Assembly (NCBI GenBank): GCA_037043455.1
Contig: JAWPHD010011231.1
Location: forward strand, 21,797 to 85,796
Origin: Cyrtodaria siliqua
Taxonomy: Eukaryota > Mollusca > Bivalvia > Adapedonta > Hiatellidae
DNA: 64,000 nucleotides
Direction: 5' to 3'
Part shown: positions 59,001-64,000 of the stretch, one piece after another
Layout of the letters: each line of letters begins with the position of its first letter
Numbering within the stretch: position 1 is the first letter of the stretch
Translations under genes and position numbers: made by a program
The notes under the pieces: generated by a model
Database searches by the model: none
Told to the model about the DNA's origin: nothing
Seen by the model: the letters and a program-made list of their open reading frames with translations, nothing else

Positions 59001-59889
59001 CTATCGATCCTCTATCTGCATCTGCCTTATTTCTCTCAACTCTAACTGCGCCATAGTCTGTCCATGTGAATCTGTTGCTTCCACTACTTTAATGCTAGAT
59101 GCGGATATTACCACTATGTTTGGAATCTTGTTGATGCTACTGTAAACCGCCTTTACTGTGGTGTCGCCTATCTTGACCCTGTCCACTTCTCCTTCTGTAA
59201 CTCTCTCATGCGGGTATCTTGACATACCATCTGCATCTGAATTCTTTAATCCTGGACGATAATGTACGTCAAAGCTGTATTCCCCAAGTGCTGAAGCCCA
59301 TCTTTGACCGGTTGCTTCCAATTTTGCACTGGTAAAAATATACTTCAATGGATTGTTATCTGTCAGTACTAAAACATGATTTAACTTCAAATAATCTGAA
59401 AATTTCTCCGTTTCTGACGATTTAAGTGCCAAGAACTCTAACTTAAAAGCGGAATAGTTATTTTCCGACTTGGAGAGTGATCTACTAACGTATGCTATAA
59501 CTCTCTTATCCTGGTATAATACTGCTCCTAAATCTCTCGTAGATGCATCTGTATGTAGCTCAAACTGTTTGGTGAAATCTGGAAAAGCTAGTATCGGTGG
59601 TGACGTTAAGACCTTCTTCAGGTTTTCAAATATTCCCTGCTCTGTGTCCGTCCAGTTCGATTCTTTCTTCTGATGCTTGGCTCCTTTCTTTGTGGAAGTT
59701 CCTGGAAGCAAGTCAGTCAGAGGTTTTGTAATCTTCAAGAAATCTTGTATGAATCGTCTATAGTATCCTGCAAATGCAATAAATGATCTTAGTTCATCTG
59801 AGTTTCTGGGTGTCGGCCATTCTCTTATCTTATCTATCTTTGCTGGATCTGTTTCTACTCCATTCTCACTTACTACATGTCCAAGGAAG
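59001..59889 (-). pseudogene. Ty3/gypsy reverse transcriptase thumb and RNase H, 5' side cut off
   Basis: The - strand open frame reads LGHVVSENGVETDPAKIDKI, then GYYRRFIQDFLKITKPLTDL, and an RNase H domain with ELHTDAST (Asp), KLEFLALK (Glu), VLTDNNPLKY (Asp) and NSDADGMSRYP. The catalytic residues look intact. The coding sequence begins abruptly at 59889, where a 3.0 kb insertion separates it from the polymerase part at 62903 onwards. The open frame upstream of 59889 is insertion sequence, not pol. Confidence 0.9.
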
Positions 59890-59892
59890 GAT

Positions 59893-60345
59893 AAAAATAT
59901 CGGACAGGGAAAGCAGCATTCAAGGACGACAGTCAACCACAAAACACAAAAACAAACACGCAAACAGACAAACAGAAAGGCAATAGTAATAAAAAATGCA
60001 AACGACATCACAAACACAAAAGGTTTGACAACGCCTTGGAACGGTCAGTGGCAAAGTAGGCCACTGGGGGTTTAAACCGGTTCTAGGGTGCACCAAACCT
60101 CACACTTACCCTACTGTCATCCCATTAAAACAGGACAGTGTAAATAAAGAAATCCCCGCCATGATCTAATCTCTTACCAACAAGGCAGCATCAATAGGCA
60201 ATATAAGTAAAACACAAATATGCTCGTGTAAATATAATACAAAAAAAACAATAGCCTAGAAAGCCGCAATGAAGGTACTCAATGACTTTGCAGAAGCCAG
60301 AACAGTAAGAGAATAAACCATTAAGGGCACGACAAGGAAGATCAT
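59893..60345 (+). repeat. DR-B copy at the left end of the 3.0 kb insertion
   Basis: The longest copy: ATCGGACAGGGAAAGCAGCA, GACAGTCAACCACAAAACAC, AACGGTCAGTGGCAAAG, GGTTCTAGGGTGCACCAAAC, CCCGCCATGATCTAATCTCT, ACAAGGCAGCATCAATAGGC. Its start coincides within a few bases with the insertion boundary. Confidence 0.75.
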
Positions 60346-60629
60346 GGACAAACATCAAACGCCACCGTCCCAATGGGCTTTAGGTAGGCGACATCATAGG
60401 GTCCACAGCCTGTTCTATCATCGTACAATTAAAGCAGAAATTGGTCCTAAATCAACACATCCGATTTGATATGTTTTTAAGTATTAAATATCATTATAAA
60501 TACGATTATTACTATGCCATTGATGTATGTTCAGTAAAAATATGTTTTTAAAGATAAAAATCGAACAGGCGAACAGGCATTGCTAAAATATCGAAACAAA
60601 TCTAAGGGGAAAAACTCTTGCGCGAATTA

Positions 60630-60648
60630 CCGGAAGTGACGTCATTGG
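60630..60648 (+). promoter_or_regulatory. Composite ETS-CRE-CCAAT promoter cluster
   Basis: CCGGAAGTGACGTCATTGG joins an ETS site (CCGGAAGTG), a full CRE (TGACGTCA) and a reversed CCAAT box without spacing, 61 bp before the first ATG of the downstream acidic exon. ETS-CRE composites of this form are known from housekeeping-type promoters. Confidence 0.7.
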
Positions 60649-60708
60649 GAACAAACTATTTTTTGTTTACATTGGGACTGAACGCAAAACAGTATACCTT
60701 GTGTGAAA

Positions 60709-60876
60709 ATGCGTGAATTAAGCGATCATGATACCGAGTCAGAGGAAATGCCCGTGATAAGACGGTTACACAATGTGCAACCTTACGATTTTGAGCTAGA
60801 ATACGTGTCTGAGGACGAAAATACATCGGATTCATCAACTGATGATGAAGTCGAACGCGGTGCAAATGGAGAGCTT
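60709..60876 (+). CDS. Putative acidic first exon of an unidentified gene
   Basis: The first ATG after the promoter cluster opens a frame starting MRELSDHDTESEEMPVIRRL, then VQPYDFELEYVSEDENTSDS, STDDEVERGANGEL. A GTAAAG donor candidate follows at 60877; past it the frame runs to a stop at 60936. It is highly acidic and Ser-rich with no membrane segment. The YDFELEY block followed by an acidic run resembles the N-termini of P2X7-intracellular-domain-like proteins common in molluscs; this is a weak, recalled likeness. No second exon was found in the insertion, so it may be a captured fragment. Confidence 0.5.
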
Positions 60877-60939
60877 GTAAAGACTATCGTGTCATGTCAT
60901 TCGTTACGTTCAGCGGTTCATTACACTATTCACTAATCT

Positions 60940-62147
60940 AACAAAATAGTGTCTTTATACACTGACAGCAACAACAAACAAAAAACAACGTAAACATTGT
61001 TTTCATCGAAATCTGACAGTAAGTTTCCCGCAACACTGCAATATCTTGGTACATACACAATAACCGCGAAATGTAGTATATTCCGAATGAATGGACCTGG
61101 TCTAAATACGAGCGTCAGATTTTTTTTCCCGATAAGTAGACATGGAACAAATATATTTATTAGATATTATCCATAATTGATAAAAAATTAATGAAAACAA
61201 TAATAAATGAAACAGCATATAATTTCTATAGTATTATATATTTGGCATAAGTCGCCATTAACACCAAACACTCTAGGAGCGGTGTTTGTAATATGACACG
61301 CTCTAGCTCCAGTCTCCACTGCCCCCAAATATCAATACAGACTAATCAAATACTGCGGTGCACTATTGAAGTACAGCCTAATTAGGGTACATACGTCGGT
61401 ATATCACAAAAGCACGCACCATTTAGGGAAACCTAGTTTTATAATATATTTCCTGTTTATTGCAATTACTTGAGCGGTGTAATACCGCCGAGGGCAGACG
61501 CGTATTGCACAAGACGGATATATCACATGATATGCGAGCTCTAATTGTTGCGCACAAAGACAGAAAAATACTATGATTTAAATAATATAGCCAAATGTTA
61601 TAGACAGTTAGTAAGCATACTTACTCATGTATACTAACTCCTGATATACAGATCGAAAACAGACCAAACATATGCAATTACCATAATATAAAGTATATTA
61701 TTCTATTATACTTGTTTTACTTATTGCACGAGCTAAGAGGCGTTATTGTTGTTGTTTTGCCATAAAACATTACTGAATTAATATAAAAGCTAGTAATATT
61801 ATTAATTTTCTGCCTTGTAATAGATATCCATCAAACATTTTTTTTTTTCAAATCCATAGACCTATATATGTTGATAATATATATTTATAACACTGTGGCA
61901 GAAGGGGTTTATAATTTAAAATTATTAAAAATAAAATTTGGGAACAAAGACACAGTGTTTATTTCACCGGATTCATTTAAATTTATATGCTGAACGTTCT
62001 TAGCAATATTTTAAAAAAATGACGGCTACATATTATTAGCGCCGTCAACTCTTCATTGATTCGCGTAAAGACGCATGCTCCTAATTCAACAGCTAAACAT
62101 TCACGGTGTATATAAAGATCTAAGACTATACACCTTTCTTCAAATTA
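60940..62147. other. AT-rich middle of the 3.0 kb insertion, nothing recognised
   Basis: No open frame with family resemblance and no known repeat. The sequence CTCTAGGAGCGGTGTTTG near 61270 is locally GC-richer but unassigned. Confidence 0.5.
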
Positions 62148-62588
62148 TCATACGGATGAGGTGCTAAGATAATTGAACATAAATTTCAATCTTACTTCAT
62201 GTATGAATTTCCTCCTCAACGCCGGTCGAATAGGCGAATACAACTTGCTTGGAGACGGCGGGGTAATGCACTTCTCATTTTTATAGTCAAATATCGTTGG
62301 TACCGCTGTTGATTTTAATATGCATGGCCTTTTGTTCTCCAAATTCAAAGATAATGAAACCAAAGGATGGACTTCCCACGAAGTCAACTCAAAATGTTTG
62401 CTACAAACTCGCGCGTCTTTCGTAGGTTCCCACTTTCTCGATGAGTTCGGCGATTTTCTTCGGTAAAGGTCTAACCACACTTCAGATCTTAATATATCAT
62501 TATCTCGATTAGGGAAACGAAAGAAACTTAGGTTATTATCTTGCCCTTCTTTATGCAAACGTTTTCACCCAGCAACAGCACACGGCAT
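62148..62588 (-). pseudogene. THAP-domain protein, broken at a zinc ligand
   Basis: THAP domains are C2CH zinc-binding DNA-binding modules of about 90 residues. On the - strand, an ATG at 62588 opens MPCAVAG and then meets TGA (62565-62567) exactly where the second zinc-binding Cys is expected. After it the frame is open and shows LSFFRFP, VWLDLYRR, the C-x2-H pair in RVCSKHF, and the AVPTIF box in STAVPTIFDY, followed by about 45 further residues to a stop. All other THAP hallmarks are kept, so the break is recent or a sequencing error. A CCAAT-CRE-E-box cluster lies about 80-100 bp upstream. Confidence 0.8.
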
Positions 62589-62666
62589 TTTTAACAAGTA
62601 ACATAAAATGTAATCCTACATAGACAATACTATACAACTCATTGCGACACGGCTAATCGTTTGGTA

Positions 62667-62691
62667 CCAATGACGTCACAGGATCACGTGA
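62667..62691 (-). promoter_or_regulatory. CCAAT - CRE - E-box cluster upstream of the THAP sequence
   Basis: CCAAT (62667-62671) overlaps the full CRE TGACGTCA (62671-62678), followed by the palindromic E-box TCACGTGA (62684-62691). It lies 79-103 bp upstream of the THAP ATG. Confidence 0.6.
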
Positions 62692-62902
62692 CACTTACCA
62701 GGGCGAAACTCGAAGCGTGTGTGCTATGAGATAAAATTGGCTACTGTGAGAAAACGGGACAACCAATAAGTGTACGATTTGAACAGATTGTATATTATAT
62801 ATATATATTTCCGAATATATACTCAAAAGACACGCCATATTTCACATTTAAAGAGGAAAGCATAGTGGCAAACTGTAAAAGGATCCACCACCAAGCATGC
62901 AG

Positions 62903-63430
62903 CAAGGAAGTTAACTTTTTCTTGAATGAAGTGGCACTTTTCAGAAGATAATTTTAATTGGCATTATTTTAACCGAGTCAAAACAAGTTCTATTCTTTCC
63001 AAATGTTGTTCAAATGTGTCTGAAAATATAATGAGGTCATCTAAGTAAATCACACAAATAGTTAAATTGTACTCACCTAAACATTCCTCCATTAATCTTT
63101 GGTATGTGGCTGGACTGTTTGATAATCCAAATGGCATTTTGTTGTATTCAAAGAAACCTAGCAGTCCAACAGTAAACGCTGTTCTTTCTTTATGTGGTTC
63201 TTCCACCTCTACCTGATGATACCCGGATTTCATATCTATAGTTGAAAAATATTTGCTGCCTTTCAAAACATCAAAAAACCTTCTATTCTAGGTAACGCAT
63301 AGCTGTCCGTCACTGATTTGTTGTTTAGCATTATGTAGTCCACACACATCCTTAAAGTATTATTTTTCTTTCTAACTAATACGACGTTTGAAGCCCATAG
63401 TGATCTAGATTTCCTTATGATACCTGTTGC
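62903..63430 (-). pseudogene. Ty3/gypsy reverse transcriptase fingers and palm
   Basis: - strand 62964-63266 is open with YFSTIDMKSGYHQVEVEE (first catalytic Asp), KMPFGLSNSPATYQRLME and the catalytic box YLDD in CVIYLDDLIIFS. A frameshift in a T run near 63270 separates it from MCVDYIMLNNKSVTDSYALP, and a TAA at 62964 breaks the frame before KCHFIQEKVNFL, where the 3.0 kb insertion begins. It is the missing 5' part of the pol at 59001-59889. Confidence 0.9.
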
Positions 63431-64000
63431 TAATAATTACTGTAGATGTTGACGTACTTCTCCTATCATTGCTGGTTGTAATCTCCTATGTCTATGTTTG
63501 AATGGCACTTCATCAATAAGATATATTCTGTGTTTAATGTGATCACATTGTCCTATGTCAATGTTGCTTCTAGAAAATATATATATGTGTTTCTGTAGAA
63601 GTTCCTTCATTCGTCTGGTCTGTTCATTGTTGAGGCTATTACTGTTGTCCATACGGATTTCATTCATTACTTCTTCATCAGTTTTCTCCTTCTGTACCTT
63701 CCCTAGTAATTCGTCTTCTATTGTAACTGTCTGTAATTCCGCTATGACTGACCTGAGTGATATCACACCACTATTAGTAGTTAGATTAGAAATGTTGACT
63801 ATCAACAATCTATTTCTTCCATACTCAAAGTTCGCTAATCCTGGTGTTATGTCTACACATGTTGGTAGTGACGTATCTTCTGTCTCATGTATAATAACGT
63901 CTCATTTTCTTGTCTGTATAGCATCTAATATCTTTGGTCTCATTTGGTCCAAGTATAAACTTTCCTGTTTCCGCACTTTTGACTAATGCTATTCTATTCT
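63431..64000 (-). pseudogene. Ty3/gypsy pol, protease-RT connecting region (continues past the window)
   Basis: The open frame 63437-63808 extends 5' to TSLPTCVDITPGLANFEYGR and includes RRMKELLQKHIYIFSRSNID, DHIKHRIYLIDEVPFKHRHR, the usual lead-in to the RT domain. A stop interrupts it at 63437, before the palm. The protease and gag would lie beyond the right edge. No LTR is visible in the window. Confidence 0.8.

Larger units (their letters stand above)
59890..62902. mobile_element. 3.0 kb insertion splitting the gypsy pol, with 8-bp flanking direct repeats
   Basis: CAAGGAAG at 59882-59889 is repeated at 62903-62910, and the interrupted RT reading is continuous across it, so the 8 bp look like a target-site duplication. 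The insert contains a DR-B copy at its left end, an acidic + strand exon, a gene-free AT-rich middle and a - strand THAP-domain sequence. I find no terminal inverted repeats at the two ends. An 8-bp duplication together with a THAP domain recalls P-element-type transposons, but no transposase catalytic region is seen. Confidence 0.7.

Overview
This is eukaryotic (metazoan), AT-rich, repeat-rich DNA. The window is dominated by one intron-rich gene on the + strand: a sodium-activated potassium channel of the Slo2/KCNT family. I can place 21 consecutive exons (1772..45835) with matching splice phases. Together they encode about 971 residues, from the pore (TVGYGD filter) and S6, through both RCK domains, to a stop codon at 45833. 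The S1-S5 exons lie to the left of the window. The channel's divergence, the many tandem arrays, and a TGACCTTGACCT-type array of a kind common in bivalve DNA suggest a bivalve mollusc. That taxonomic call is inference.

Layout. 1-17750: pore, S6, RCK1 and linker exons, with introns full of tandem arrays, a MITE-like element and a LINE fragment. 17752-26287: an 8.5 kb, 27-bp satellite inside one intron. 26403-31801: RCK2 exons. 31750-35085: a 57-bp array grown out of the 3' end of one exon plus its splice donor. 36314-38026: two C-terminal exons, the second running into a 33-bp array (to about 38830) built the same way. 41406-45835: the last two exons, separated by a nested set of insertions (dispersed repeat, near-perfect 421-bp palindrome, 5'-truncated LINE). 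45836-58050: 3' flank with tandem arrays, two decayed LINEs and an array carrying nuclear-receptor-like motifs. 58052-64000: a decayed Ty3/gypsy pol on the - strand, split by a 3.0 kb insertion flanked by 8-bp direct repeats. The insertion carries a broken THAP-domain gene and an acidic first exon, each near a CRE-containing promoter-like cluster.

The most notable observation is a recurrent event type. At five of the channel's 20 in-window 5' splice sites, the exon end together with its donor has been tandemly duplicated (75, about 121 and 76 bp) or amplified (57 bp x about 58; 33 bp x about 25). Two exons therefore end in long arrays of donor-like sites. Three dispersed repeat families, called DR-A, DR-B and DR-C here, recur across the introns and flanks in both orientations.
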